From NCBI RefSeq assembly GCF_028372415.1, contig NC_092873.1, forward strand, positions 356,714,128 to 356,778,127: a stretch of DNA of 64,000 nucleotides, given 5' to 3'. Of this stretch, positions 36,304 to 47,330 are shown piece by piece (the stretch's first letter is position 1; each line of letters opens with the position of its first letter). A model generated the notes under the pieces. That model worked only from the letters and a program-made list of their open reading frames with translations, was not told the DNA's origin and made no database searches. Position numbers and translations under genes: made by a program. The DNA is from Notamacropus eugenii (taxonomy: Eukaryota; Chordata; Mammalia; Diprotodontia; Macropodidae).

Positions 36304-36945
36304 AAATAGTTCTTTTTATCTTCTGCCAATTTGTTTAATATGGTGACATCCCTGACTCTAGTACTCCAGTGAATCTATGAACTGATCAATATGGTCATTC
36401 TCTCTGGTAATTAAGGTGACAATGCATCTAGGTGTGGCTCTCCTGTGGAATTGTCAGTCCTGCCATGGTTTGCCACAGGGGATCCAACCAGTCTAGGTGA
36501 CTTTGCATGGCCACTGGTGGAGCACTGGAAGTGTCCTTTTTTGTCACACAACCAGCTCATTTTTAAATTTTTTCCAATCGTATTCTTTTCATGTCATTCT
36601 TTACCTAGTTCTACTATGAAATCTTGCAGGTTACTCATGCCTACCATGTACCTTTCCATGTAAATTTATTTATTCAGAGACAATAGAAGAATATAACTAG
36701 GAGCCATGCAACATCCCTGGGGAAAGATTCACTATCAGTGAGAAGAAAAACCAAAATCTCAATGCACTTAACATTGCACTATGTCCCTGCATGATAATTG
36801 TTAGTTTTTATTTTGGAAGAAAATGATTCAAGGGAATTTCAAGTGCTAAAAAAATGGAAGTGATAATTAAACCCAAAGAACCAAAGGATCAGGAGCCACT
36901 TGTTGTTGAAAAGAGAAGACTGAAAGGAGCAGCTACTGGACTATT
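36304..36945. other. unassigned intergenic DNA
   Basis: No gene or clear repeat seen. Confidence 0.4.
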
Positions 36946-36949
36946 GAGT

Positions 36950-37130
36950 AGATAGGCAGCATGGCATAGTGGAACAGATCCTGGCTATGAAGATAGGGGA
37001 CCTGGGTTCTAATGCCACATCTGATGTTTACTATTAGCATGATAGCCTTGGTTTCAATTTCCTTTTTTAAAAAAATGAAGGGGTAGGATTAGATAACTTC
37101 AGATGTTCCTTTCCACTCTAGGTTAATAGT
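36950..37130 (+). repeat. MIR-type SINE
   Basis: Sense: 'ggcagcatggcatagtggaa', 'gacctgggttctaatgccac'. Confidence 0.6.
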
Positions 37131-37235
37131 TCTATGAGCATGACTCTCTTTAATATATGTTCCTATAATACAAGTGATTTAGTAACAATAACAGTGATAG
37201 TTAATGTTTGTATAATTAAAATATTGTGAAGAATT

Positions 37236-38087
37236 TTTTCTATTATTTTTTAATGTTTAACAATCACTGCCATACAATTGAGATTTTATCCCCCCCACAC
37301 CTACCCCCCACTACCCCTCTCCCTCCCTACGACTGCGTACAATTCTCTATAGATTCTACCTATACTTTCCTATTGAGTATATTTTCACTATAGTCATGCT
37401 ATGTATTCAGACTAAAATAAATGAAAGAAATCGTATAACAAATCATAACATGATACACAAACACATACACATACACAAACATGATCTGCTACATTTTGTG
37501 AGTGACTTCCATATTTCTTTCTCTGAGCGTAGAAGGCATTTTGCCTTGAGAACCACCTTTGGGATTTTTTTTTTTTATAAGAAGTTTTTGCGTTATTCCA
37601 AAATTTCAAGTCTACCAGAAAAAACTCTCACACACTGTGGTCGTTGCTGTGCACAAAGTTCTCCTGGTTCTGCTCCTTTCACTCAGCATCAGGTCATATA
37701 AGTCCTTCCAGGACTCTCTGAAGTCTTCTTGTTCATCATTTCTTATGGCACAATAGTACTCCATTACATTCATATACCATAATTTATTCAGTCATTCCCC
37801 AATTGATGGACATCCCCTTGACTTCCAGTTTTTGGCAACTACATAGAGTGCTGCTATAAATATTTTTGTACATGTGGGACCCTTTCCCATTTTTATGATC
37901 TCTTGGGGATACAGTCCTAGTAGCGATATTGCTGGGTCAAAGGGTATGCACATTTTTGTAGCCCTTTGGGCATAGTTCCAAATTGCTCTCCAGAATGGTT
38001 GGATGCCCTCGCAGCTCCACCAACAATGAATTAGTGTTCCAACTCTCCCACATCCTCTCCAGCATTTATCATTTTCTTGTTCTGTCA
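37236..38087 (-). mobile_element. L1 3' end with ORF2 C-terminus
   Basis: On the minus strand the 98-codon frame at 38088-37792 reads CWRGCGRVGTLIHCWWSC, then IPFDPAISLLGLYP and TCTKIFIAALYVVAKNW, the well-known C-terminal region of L1 ORF2. Broken ORF2 end (EYYCAI-like), 3' UTR and a T-rich (poly-A) end follow. 5'-truncated; an LTR sits at its broken 5' end. Confidence 0.85.
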
Positions 38088-38639
38088 TGTCAGAAGAATT
38101 TTAAATACATGAGTTCAAAACACACTTGATCCTGAAAAGTATAAAGGACAATTTATTAGGGTTCAGAGGAAATGAATGCCTTGGCCAGGTGAACTCCAAC
38201 CTTCATTAACAAGCAGAAGAGAGGGAGAGATATGGAAGTGAGGGCATTTTTATATCATTGCTTCAGGATAGATCCTCCCATCAGAGGACAGATTGGTCCA
38301 TTCTCTTTTGGGTCACAATCTTTTGACACACCCACTGTATGTCATTAAGGAAGCCCAGTTGGATTTTAGGTGGCCCTGCCAGTCACCTCTGCTGGTTTGA
38401 GCTGAATCAATTCTGTCTTCTTCTTGGGATTTTATGAAAGCCCTTAACCATTTTCTGATTGGTCAGGGTCACTTGCAATTTTTATTCAGTAACCTTATTC
38501 AATGACCTTTGTGAAGACTTAACCCCTGTTCTCTCTTACCAGGTTCTGACCTTCTTTACCTGACTCTAATAGGTCACAACTCTAATTAACCATCACTACT
38601 GAGAGTTTTGGAAACAAAATTTTTCCTTTATTTCCCACA
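38088..38639 (-). mobile_element. solo LTR
   Basis: On the minus strand it starts TGTGGGAAATAAAGG (38639), has a TATAAAAA box near 38250 and an AATAAA signal at 38157-38152, and ends near 38088 beside the L1. Order and spacing fit U3-R-U5. No internal viral genes; no clear duplication seen. Confidence 0.6.
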
Positions 38640-38659
38640 CCTGATCTCACCAGATTCTG

Positions 38660-38775
38660 TGAGGTAAATCACATTTGTAATATTACATATATTACAAATA
38701 TATATTGATACATATTACATGTAATAAACTTATATACATATATAATATACATATATTATCCTTACATACATGTAT
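38660..38775. repeat. TA-rich microsatellite
   Basis: ATATATTAC and TATATACAT runs. Confidence 0.6.
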
Positions 38776-38779
38776 TATC

Positions 38780-38900
38780 CCTGTTTTAGAGAATGGGGAG
38801 TTTTGGCACAGCCATGTTTAGTCGTTTGTCCATAGTCACACAGCTACTTAAGAGTCAGAAGCTGGATTTGATGATGGACTCCCTATTGATTCCAAGTCCA
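38780..38900 (-). repeat. MIR-type SINE fragment
   Basis: Antisense: 'tgtccatagtcacacagcta', 'gaagctggatttgatgatgg'. Confidence 0.5.
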
Positions 38901-39039
38901 ATCCCCTTTCTTCTACACAATCGAAAGAATAAAAATTCCAAGTAACTCAGAGAGCAAAGTGAAGATGCATGGTGGATATATGTTGGTGTCAGTATATTAC
39001 TATAATACCTTGTAGCATAAAGGGCACCACTGAGGATCT

Positions 39040-39600
39040 ATATCACACTGCTGATTCATACTGATCTTGCAGTCCACTAAAATCCCAGATCTTTTTTAGG
39101 ACAAGCAGTGTCTAATCCCCAACCCCACCCCCAACCCCCACTCCAATCTTGTACTTAGGAAGATTTTTTAATACAGAAGTGTGAGACATTATTAACATTT
39201 ACTCATCCCTAATTTCATCTTATTTGATTCAGCCCAATTTTCTGACCTGTCAAGATCCTGTTGGATCCTGATTCTACCATTCACTGGGCTATCTTTTCCT
39301 CCCATTTTCTTGTCATCTATAAATTTGATCAGTATGTCATCTCTTTCTTTATCCAAGGGTTTGATGCAAATGCTAAATGGCATAGATCCCTGAAGTACTC
39401 CATTAAAGACTTCTAGCGTTGACCAAGGTCCAAACCTCTTGGTTTAGGTTAGGTTGACATTGAATCATGAACTACAGTTTGACTCCAGCCATTCAACTGG
39501 TTCTGAACCCAGATCTTTCTGCCATTAAGATTAGTTCTCTATCCATTTTCCATGAGAATATTGGTATTAAAGTGAGAAACCTTTGTGTCTGAGCATAGAT
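39040..39600 (-). repeat. L3/CR1 LINE 3' region
   Basis: 'gacctgtcaagatcctgttg', 'cttgtcatctataaatttga', 'gatccctgaagtactccatt' and 'gccattcaactggttctgaa' follow the order of antisense CR1-type 3' regions. Diverged, no open frame. Confidence 0.6.
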
Positions 39601-40305
39601 TAGCATCATTAAAAGAAATGCAATTTTCCAAATATGATCCAGCCTCATCTCTCCTGCCTATGTATGTCTGGGCCTAACTCATTTGGGTTGATAGGACCTG
39701 GACCCCTAAAAGGAAAAGACCATGTCTTTGAAAGCTATGGCCCTTGCCAGAAGGAAGCAGTTTCCCTGAACTTTCCCACATAACCCAGTCCCTGGTGTTT
39801 GCCTGAGGCATCTGGCCCATTTTAGTCCACCCAGATACTCAATAATTCTTTTAACTGTCCTTTCTCTGTGACTCTCTGATCACTTGACTCCTTTCATTGC
39901 CTGCACCTGTCCCACCCCAGGCTATTTACCATTCCTCAATCCCTTCCAGATCTTCTCATGTCTTTTCTTGTATATAAGTACCAGTCTTACCTCCATCAAA
40001 TTGCCCATATTCACTTGGAATCTGGCCTGCTTCTACTGGTGTTACAAATAAATCTTCCCCACTTTGACTGAAAGAGGACTTGAAAGGTTGAATTCTTTTG
40101 AGGCAGATTCCCTGTACCCTTGTATTTAGGGATTCCCAGCACATCAAACCACATCATATTCACATATATGCTCATTTTCCAACATCTATATATGCACATA
40201 TATACATACATACTTTATGTGTGTGTACCTTTAATGGAGGTGCCAATATGAGTGAAATTTCCAGTGTGAAAACTCCCTTGACCAAAGAGAATGACAACTC
40301 ATGTG
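39601..40305. other. unassigned intergenic DNA
   Basis: No gene recognised; a short TATATACATAC patch lies at 40180-40225. Confidence 0.4.
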
Positions 40306-40309
40306 TAAG

Positions 40310-40620
40310 TTATAGAATCAAGGGGTCATGGATTTAGAGTTGGAAAGGACCCTTGAAGTTGTTCATTTTCAAGCTCTTCTTTTATACTTGAGGAAACAGA
40401 CACAGAGAGGTTAAGTGATTTGCCCAGTGTCCCACAGAGATCAAGTTTGGCAGATGCATTTATTTCCACTGACTCTGAAATGTCGTACTTGTTCTTAGAG
40501 AACTGTCTGCAGCACTGTGATGTTGACACATGTCCATGGTCATGAACCTGTCAGAGGTAGGTTCTGAACTCAGGTCTTTCTGACTTCAGGATCATTTCTC
40601 TCTCTACTATACCAGGCTAT
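40310..40620 (-). repeat. MIR-type SINE
   Basis: Antisense: 'cttgaggaaacagacacaga', 'gttaagtgatttgcccagtg', 'tgaactcaggtctttctgac'. Confidence 0.6.
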
Positions 40621-40734
40621 TTCTCCTGAAAATGTTTTATGTACATATCTTTATATCTATCAACCTACCTTTAGGTCTATTTTTTCTAATCTCTCTTTAT
40701 CTCTGTTTTATCTCTATTCCTGTTTTTCTCTATC

Positions 40735-41140
40735 CCTGTGTGTTTCTCCCTCCCTCCCACCCTCTCTCTTTATCCCTCTGACCCTGTTTTTCTCCCTCCC
40801 CTCCTGTCTCTCTGTTTCTCTCTGTCTCCCTTCCTCCCCCTCTTTTTCCCTTCCCCTTTCTCTCCTCTCACCCTCCCTCTTCTTCACCCACTTTCCCTCC
40901 CTCTCTCTGCTTCTCTATCTCTGTCTTTCTCTGCTTCTTTCTTTTTCTCCTCTTCTCCTTCTCTATCTCTGTTTCACTCTCTATCTCTGCTTTCTCCCTC
41001 CATTCCCCCTCTTCTTTTTCTCTCTCTCTCCCTCCCTTTCCCTTCTCCCTCTCTGTCTCTGTCTCTTTCTCTCGCTCTCCCTGTCTCCCTCCTTCCTCCC
41101 CTCCTCTCTCATCTATCTATCCATAGTTCTATCTGCCTGC
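40735..41140. repeat. TC-rich pyrimidine tract
   Basis: About 400 bases of CT/TCTC/CCCTC. The 204-codon plus-strand frame across it is Ser/Leu/Pro low complexity and is not a gene. Confidence 0.9.
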
Positions 41141-41434
41141 CTGTTTGTCTAGAGATGAACTCAGTTACTTCTGCTCTTTCAGCGGCATGTAACTGTCTGA
41201 TCAATACATATTTTTCATTTACTTTCTCCCTTTCCATTGGGGTAATTAGACCAATCTCTCCCACATTCTTGGGGATTTCACTGAGGAGGATGTGTACCTT
41301 TCCAGGGCTTCATGCAAACAATTCAACATTATCTTCTAATAGGAGAACTTAAAAGTGTCTAGTGATTAATAAGGAACACAATAGCTTTACTCATTACATA
41401 CCAATATACAAAGAGTCAGGTCTCTACTTCCCTA

Positions 41435-41630
41435 CTAATATAATAATCATCAAAATACAGAACCTAATGTTAGAAGCATCCTCAGAAGTCATTTTGTCTG
41501 ATTGGTACATGAAAAGGAGCTCTCTCCAGTCTTTCTTGAAGACCTTTAGTAAAGCGGACCTACTACTTCTTGAGTTGGGCCATCTTACTTTTGGAAGGTT
41601 CAAATGGTCAGTATGTGTAGCCTTATATAT
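41435..41630 (-). repeat. L3/CR1 LINE fragment (left part)
   Basis: 'aggagctctctccagtcttt' and 'gttgggccatcttacttttg' resemble antisense CR1-type sequence. The match resumes after the SINE at 41630-41890. Confidence 0.4.
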
Positions 41631-41890
41631 CTGATAGTGACTAGATAGCATAAGAGATGGAGTTTTGGATTTGGAGTCAGGAAAACCTGAATGCAAATCC
41701 TAATTCCCACACCTGCTAGTTATTTACCCCTGGCAAGCCATCTAAATTTTCTCAGTTTCTTTATCTGTAAAATGGGCATAAGAATAGTGCCTACCTCAAT
41801 AGGTTATTGCAAGGCTCAAATCAGATAACATATACAGAGTACTTTGTAAATTTTAAAGTCCTATATCAGTTTTTGCTATTATTACTTGTA
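41631..41890 (+). repeat. MIR-type SINE inside the L3/CR1 fragment
   Basis: Sense: 'tttggagtcaggaaaacctg', 'tttctttatctgtaaaatgg', 'gtgcctacctcaataggtta'. Confidence 0.65.
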
Positions 41891-41934
41891 ATAATTACTA
41901 TGATAATTAACATTATTATATTTGTTTCACTGTA

Positions 41935-42085
41935 ATTTCCACCTATTTCTTTTTTAATTCTCTCCTACGCTAAAAGAATTAGCCCAATCTTTCCTCCAAA
42001 AGATGGTCCCTTAAATATTTGAAAATCTCCACTAAAAAGCTCCCTTAAGTCTCCCATTTTTCAGGTTCATGCTAGTAGCAGATCA
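41935..42085 (-). repeat. L3/CR1 LINE fragment (right part)
   Basis: 'cccttaaatatttgaaaatc' and 'ttaagtctcccatttttcag' follow the antisense CR1 order. Confidence 0.45.
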
Positions 42086-42204
42086 AGGGAGGGGATACAT
42101 TTATGGTAAAGGAGGGTAACCAGTTCTTCTGGAACAACCACTCACCCCTCTCTGCTACTGGCTCATCTCATTAATTCTCTCAGAGTACAAAAGTGGTTTA
42201 TTAT

Positions 42205-42420
42205 GGCCATGATTTATACAGTGGTGGGGAACCAGTTGCCTCAAGGTCACGTGTGGCCCTCTAAGTGCTCACGTGTGGCCCTTTAAGTTCAAACCTCACA
42301 GGACAAATCCCCTTAACAAAAGTATTTATTTTATAAAACTTGGACTCAGTCAAAAGGGCACACCCAGGGACCTAGAGAGCCACAGGTGGCATCCAGGCCT
42401 CAAGGTCCTCACTCCTGATC
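42205..42420. mobile_element. hAT-like non-autonomous DNA element
   Basis: 'gtggtggggaaccagttgcc', 'tcaaggtcacgtgtggccct' and the inverted counterpart 'ggcctcaaggtcctcactcc' at the right. Related to the copies at 17618 and 55271, with an internal duplication of 'cacgtgtggccct'. Confidence 0.55.
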
Positions 42421-42474
42421 TGGAGTAGGCCCATAAATTATTAAAATTGCAGAAACTCTCTTTTTAATGAGTCC

Positions 42475-42700
42475 TTTTATTGTTGTTCAGTTGTTAGGCC
42501 CATCTGTCTCTTTGTGACCCTATTTGGGTTTACCATTTCCTTTTTCAATTCATTTTACAGATAAGGAAAATGAGGCAAATAGGGCTAAACGATATGGCCA
42601 GCTTCACATAGCTAGTGCCTGAAGCCAAATTTGACCTCCAAAACACGAGTTTTCTTGACTCCAGGCCCAGTGTTCTCTCCATTGTACCATCTAGGTGCAT
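42475..42700 (-). repeat. MAR1-type SINE
   Basis: Antisense, starting with the RTE-like tail 'tgttgttcagttgttaggcc', then 'tgaccctatttgggtttacc' and 'cttgactccaggcccagtgt'. Confidence 0.75.
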
Positions 42701-43279
42701 AAGAAAAACTGGGGAAATATCTTCTCCCATTAGCTAATTTTCCTTTTCTCAATCTTGTACTGCATCATTACAAACTTAGACAAAATCATTGTGAGAGGCC
42801 ACTTAATTTATTAGCAGTACTAAACTACCTAGCCATGCAGATAAACATATTTATAGGACTCGTAATTAGAGTCACTTCCTTTCCTCCTCCTTTACACTAT
42901 CCCCGGGTGTTCTCAAAAGCGTTAATGAAGGAGGAGATTCACATTTAAGCACTTCAATTAACATTTAAGCGCACTTTTCCCAGAATTGAACTTCACTCCT
43001 AACCCTTGCCACAATTGTCCTAAATGCCAGTTCAACCTGGGTCTTAACTTAGCTGTCTCCTGCACCACACCTCAGAGTCATCTAATCTCATCTCACTTTC
43101 ACCACTTTGCTTCTCCCTTTTGTTTCCTCTAAACTAGAGCCTAGGGCTCTTCCTCAAGAGTGCTGCAACCGCCCAAATATCTTGATTTGAACATCTGTAA
43201 AAAGTGTAACCTAAGGATTTTTTTCATCCTTGGAAGGTCCTCCAAAGTATCTGAGATCCTAGGTGAAGTGGATATTATC
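42701..43279. other. unassigned intergenic DNA
   Basis: No gene recognised between the SINE and the poly-C run that precedes the ERV. Confidence 0.4.
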
Positions 43280-43300
43280 CGCCCCCCCCCCCCCCCCCCA
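43280..43300. repeat. poly-C run
   Basis: About 18 consecutive C residues, about 20 bases left of the retroviral LTR. Assembly length here may be unreliable. Confidence 0.8.
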
Positions 43301-43319
43301 GAGCGCCTGGGTTGAGAAA

Positions 43320-43655
43320 TGTCTGTTGAGTTTCTAGGTAGGGTTGGGCTTAACAGCCACTTTCTGTTGTGCCCCTTCCCCTAATAACCCGTTTCTGTTA
43401 TGCCCCTTTGCCTAGCAGCCACTCTCTTTTGCCCCCTTTTGGCTAGCAGCACCTAGGAGCCCCTGTCAAAACTGTTCTGTGAAAAAGATGTGCTATTGGA
43501 ACTGTAAGGCTGTACCAGGAAGTGCTAAGATGCTTAAAAGGCACTCACACTCCTTGTTTGGGGCTGCCTCCTCTGAGGACAGCCACTGGCTAATAAAGAC
43601 GCTCCCAAATTCTCAATTTACTCTTGCCTGTGCTTGTCTCGGTCCATCCATTCCA
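43320..43655 (+). mobile_element. endogenous retrovirus 5' LTR (module 1)
   Basis: 336 bases beginning TGTCTGTTGAG and ending TTCCA. It has a TTAAAAG TATA-like box at 43534-43540 and AATAAA at 43592-43597, in proper U3-R-U5 order. A primer-binding site follows two bases later. Confidence 0.75.
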
Positions 43656-43657
43656 CT

Positions 43658-43675
43658 TGGAGGTCCCACCGAGAT
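43658..43675 (+). other. retroviral primer-binding site, tRNA-Gln type
   Basis: TGGAGGTCCCACCGAGAT differs at one of 18 positions from the complement of the mammalian tRNA-Gln 3' end (TGGAGGTTCCACCGAGAT, from memory). It lies two bases after the LTR end. Confidence 0.7.
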
Positions 43676-44325
43676 GGCCTTTGGCTCTGTGTGCACAGGC
43701 AAACCATCTGCCCTGGATGGCCAGACTGTGCTTTGACTTCAGGGGGTAGCCACTGGGGTTGATGTTCCTCGACCCCGATCTCAAAGCATAGCCATGTGGA
43801 CCAGGCTCCCCGGTGGGAAAATTCCTCTGATCTGGGCATTTTGAGTGCCCTGTCTGTGTAGGTGAGTACTCTTGTGGAGTAAGTGGTGAGGCTGGACGCA
43901 GGAGGAAACTCCCTTACTGGCCTCCGCGGGACTCTGTGTGTGGTCCTGATCTGACTCTCCTGTATTTTGGGTTTCCAAGGGTATGGACTGCTTGACTGAC
44001 TCTGAATTCTGTATCTTGTCTGGCTCTCTTGTATTTTGGGTTTCTGAGAGCCTGGACTGCTTGACTGAGTCGGCATTCTGTTTCCTGTTTTTGTTTAATT
44101 CCGGACTGTCTGTGTCTGTCCGGGCATTTTGTCTGTCTCTTGTTTTGTGGTGTTTTTTTTTTTTTTGTTAGAGCCCCCGTTTAATCGGACTCTGTATCTT
44201 ACTCTCCTTTCCTGGGATCATGGGATAAAGACATTTAGGTCCTGATATTAAGGGCGCTGACTACTGCACCATCTGGGACACCACACTGACAGACATCAGG
44301 TAAACTGAGTCTGGTGCAGGGAAGG
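43676..44325 (+). other. retroviral leader of module 1
   Basis: Non-coding leader with no long frame in the sense direction. It contains a diverged internal duplication around 43980-44075 ('ggactgcttgactga' twice) and a possible splice donor CAGGTAAAC near 44298. Confidence 0.5.
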
Positions 44326-44327
44326 GT

Positions 44328-44609
44328 GAACAAGATGGCACTGGAAGGGACAGCCCCACCCCTGGTTTGTGTTTGTTACTATAGTTCCAGCTTGTGTTCA
44401 TTACTATAGTTTCAGGTTTGTTTGTGTGTTACCATGGTTCACTGGGCTGCCTGGCAGAGACTATATAATCAGAAAGCTTGCTTGAATAAATCAGAGTTAC
44501 TTCATGACCTGCTCTCCCACCTCATTCTTTACTCCCACAGGAGGATGAGCAGCCTGCTGGTCAGGCATAAGACTTGTTCCTCTTGGTATGCTGTGCCGTC
44601 ACCATAGCA
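44328..44609 (+). mobile_element. second, unrelated retroviral LTR (module 2)
   Basis: Different sequence from module 1. It has TATATAA at 44462-44468, AATAAA at 44485-44490 and an end at CATAGCA (44609), followed by its own primer-binding site. The left edge is approximate. Confidence 0.55.
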
Positions 44610-44612
44610 ACT

Positions 44613-44630
44613 TGACACCCAACGTGGGGC
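44613..44630 (+). other. retroviral primer-binding site, tRNA-Lys type, mutated
   Basis: TGACACCCAACGTGGGGC matches the tRNA-Lys(1,2) complement TGGCGCCCAACGTGGGGC except for two G-to-A changes. A diverged second copy follows about 30 bases on ('ttgatgcccaaactggggcc'). Confidence 0.6.
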
Positions 44631-44696
44631 CACTAGCAACTTGATGCCCAAACTGGGGCCACTAGCATCCCGAGACCCCCTTGCAGTTCATGATAA

Positions 44697-44915
44697 AGTG
44701 TTTTAAACAATTCGAACAAGCTGCAGCTGGGTGGGTACGAAGTCTCCAAGGAAAAATTAACTTTATTCTGTCAACAGGAATGGCCCACCTTCAGGGTGGA
44801 TTGGCCACCTGAGGGGACTTTTGATAAATCCTTTGCAGGATGGGTGCAGAGAATAGTGAATGGGGATCCATGCCATCCGGATCAGATCCCATATATCAGC
44901 ATCTGGATAGATTAG
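44697..44915 (+). pseudogene. gag matrix fragment of a gammaretrovirus-like ERV
   Basis: A 72-codon stop-free stretch contains CQQEWPTF, WPPEGTF and HPDQIPYI. These resemble the N-terminal matrix (MA) part of gammaretroviral Gag. Stops precede it (TAA, 44694-44696) and end it (TAG, 44913-44915). The rest of gag, pol, env and the 3' LTR are not present, so this is a dead remnant. Confidence 0.65.
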
Positions 44916-44986
44916 ATTCCCCTTCCTAACCCTAAGGTTTCTCTAAAGCTTCCCCACACATGGGGAAGTAGACAAATTGAGAAAAT

Positions 44987-45034
44987 GCAAAAAAAAAAAA
45001 AAAAGAAAGAAAGAAAAAAAAGAAAAAGAAAAGA
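44987..45034. repeat. A-rich run
   Basis: Poly-A with GAAA interruptions. It could be a retroposon tail, but no body was identified to its left. Confidence 0.6.
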
Positions 45035-45620
45035 CACCTCAGAGATAAAGCTTTGAAACTCCCAAGTGGAAAGGAGGAGACTAGGCACCACTGGACTTTG
45101 TTCCAGAATCTCCCTCACTTCCACTTACAGTTTCACAAATTTTTCTTTCAAAAACATTTTTAAGGAGTGGACACAGATGCTAAATTTTCTTGAGTAAAAG
45201 TTAGAACCATCAAGATTTCTATTTTACTCTATAATCCAGAAATGGTGTTAGAGAAAGCAATTTGTAATCTGAATTTTGTTGAAACTAAAAGATGTTGGAA
45301 AAGTTGTGTAAAGTCAGTTATGTTATTTAGAAAACCAGGTATTTTCACCTTGGCCTGATAAAAAAGTTACAGCTAAAAAGCTGCTGTTTTAATGCTAAAC
45401 CTAAAATTGTTAATTGATTACTATATGTGGAAAGAAATGAATGGAGTAATAATTTATTTAGACTGGTTCTGCCCATTCAGAACAGTCCTCCTATATGTTT
45501 GGGGTTGGATAAATGCCTTGTCCTCAAATTATTTATGGCATTTCATTCTTTCATTCTCTACTTTTTTGTGGTCCAGAGTATGCAATTTCACTATGACATA
45601 ATCAAATCAAAGATATAATA
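45035..45620. other. unassigned intergenic DNA
   Basis: Nothing recognised. Short frames at 45392-45618 have no similarity I can name. Confidence 0.4.
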
Positions 45621-45624
45621 GGAA

Positions 45625-45750
45625 CTTAGAGTTGGAAGAATCCTTAGAGGTTATCTAATTCAACTCTCCCACTTGATAGGTGAGGAAACTGAGACCTAGG
45701 AGAGATTAAGAAATTTGCCTAAAGTTACATAAGCGAATCAGTAGAAAGGG
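45625..45750 (-). repeat. MIR-type SINE
   Basis: Antisense: 'gataggtgaggaaactgaga' and 'agaaatttgcctaaagttac'. Confidence 0.6.
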
Positions 45751-45845
45751 GAAGGAATAAGCATTTATTAAGTATCTACTACATACCAGGCACTACATAT
45801 TAAATACTTTATAAACATTATGATGTTTGATCCTCACAACAACTA
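45751..45845 (+). repeat. MIR/L2-like CORE fragment
   Basis: 'aagcatttattaagtatcta', 'ccaggcactacatattaaat', 'tgatcctcacaacaac'. Confidence 0.5.
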
Positions 45846-45869
45846 GGTCAGTGTCACAAAACTACTTTC

Positions 45870-46880
45870 TTTGGCAGAAGAGTCCTTGAAATCACTGAAG
45901 ACCCATTAGGATGGGCCTGCAGGGAAACTTGGAATTTTAAAAATAGTTCATTTCTTATAGCACAGTAATATTCCATCACAACATATATCACAGACTGTTT
46001 AGCCATTCCCCAACAGATGGGCATTCCTTCAATTTCCACTTCTTAGTCATCACAAAAAAAAGAGCTTTTATTAATATTTTTGTACAAATAGATTCCTCCT
46101 TTTTGATGTCTTTGGGATGTAGACCTAGTAGTGGTACTGCTGGATGAAAGGGTATGCACAGTTTTATAGCCCTTTCGGCAGAGTTCCAAATTGCTTGCCA
46201 GAATATTTGGATCAGTTCACAGTTCCACCAGCAGTGCATTAGTGTCCCAGTTTTCCCACATCCCCTTCAATATCCATCATTTTCCTTTTTTATTAGCCAA
46301 TATTAGCCAATCTGATAAGTGTGAGGTGGTACCTCAGAGCTGTTTTAATCTGCATTTCTCTAATCAGTAGTGATTTAGAGCATTTTTTCATATGATTACA
46401 GAAACCTTTGATTTCTTTGTCTGAAAATTGCCTGTTCATATCCTTTGACCATTTGTCAGTTGGGGAATGATTTGTGGTTTTTTAAGTTAGACTGAGTTCT
46501 CTATGGATTTGAGAAATGAAGCCTTTACCAGAGATACTTGTTGAAAATTTTTTCTTCCATTTTTCTTCTTTCTTTATAATTTTGGTTTCATTGATTTTGT
46601 TTGTGCTACTTTAAAACTATATAATCAAAACTTTTCTACTTTACATTTTGTAATGTTCTCTATCTTTTGTTTGGTCATAAACTCTCTCCTTAACCATATA
46701 TGTGATTCTTCAATGCCCTCCTCATTTGCTTAGGACAAATTTATATATGTAAATCTTATATCCATTTTGACCTTATCTTGGTATATGGTGTGAAATCTTG
46801 GCCTATGCCCAGTTTCTGTCATGTTGTTTTCCAGTTTTGCCAGCAGTTTTTGTGAAATAATGAGTTTTTGTTCCCAAAAC
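45870..46880 (-). mobile_element. old L1 fragment, ORF2 C-terminal region
   Basis: Minus-strand frames at 46239-45988 (HCWWNCELIQIFWQAIWN, IPFHPAVPLLGLHPKD) and 46039-45854 (EYYCAIRNELFLKF) show the ORF2 C-terminus. The part to 46880 is antisense of the preceding ORF2 region ('tctgataagtgtgaggtggt', 'catatcctttgaccatttgt'). Heavily mutated. Confidence 0.8.
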
Positions 46881-47330
46881 TTGGGTCGTTGTGTTTATGA
46901 TATACCAGATTACTATGAAGTTCATGGTCTCCCCACACTATGACACCTTCAGTCTGCTAAAGGGCACATGCTAGGTGTTGAGAGTGTAAGAGGACCAGTA
47001 ACGATGGTGAGGAGATCTGTGCTTGGAATTCAGTTTTTCCTCGTCACGACTTGGTGAAAACCTCTTGTTTCAAGACTCACCTTAGATGACGTGTCCTCCA
47101 TGAGGACCTTAATCACTACCATATCATGCTTTCTCTCATCACATTAGCCTACATCACTTTTCTAGCTCTTTTCATAGTTCCATCACATTCCACCATGAAT
47201 TACAGTTACATGTAGAAGTAGCCACTCCTGATAGCTGATTGCAATCTCCATGAATCCTGGGGCTATGTGGCATGTACATTTGTATTCTGAGTGGAGTGGT
47301 GTTTCTTTAATGATATTTTATTGAATTGGA
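46881..47330 (+). repeat. L2-like LINE 3' remnant and unassigned DNA
   Basis: 'caagactcaccttagatgac' then 'cctccatgaggaccttaatc' fits the L2 3' region. The left 150 bases are not recognised. Confidence 0.4.

Noticed and set aside
37236..38087. Considered as a possible intact L1
   Set aside because: Only the ORF2 C-terminus and 3' UTR remain and the frame is broken; no ORF1 or reverse transcriptase core is present.
40738..41352. 204-codon plus-strand frame rich in Ser, Leu and Pro
   Set aside because: It lies on a TC-rich pyrimidine tract; no domain, start context or splice support.
43320..44915. Considered as a provirus with working genes
   Set aside because: Only a short stop-bounded matrix piece is present; no pol, env or 3' LTR.
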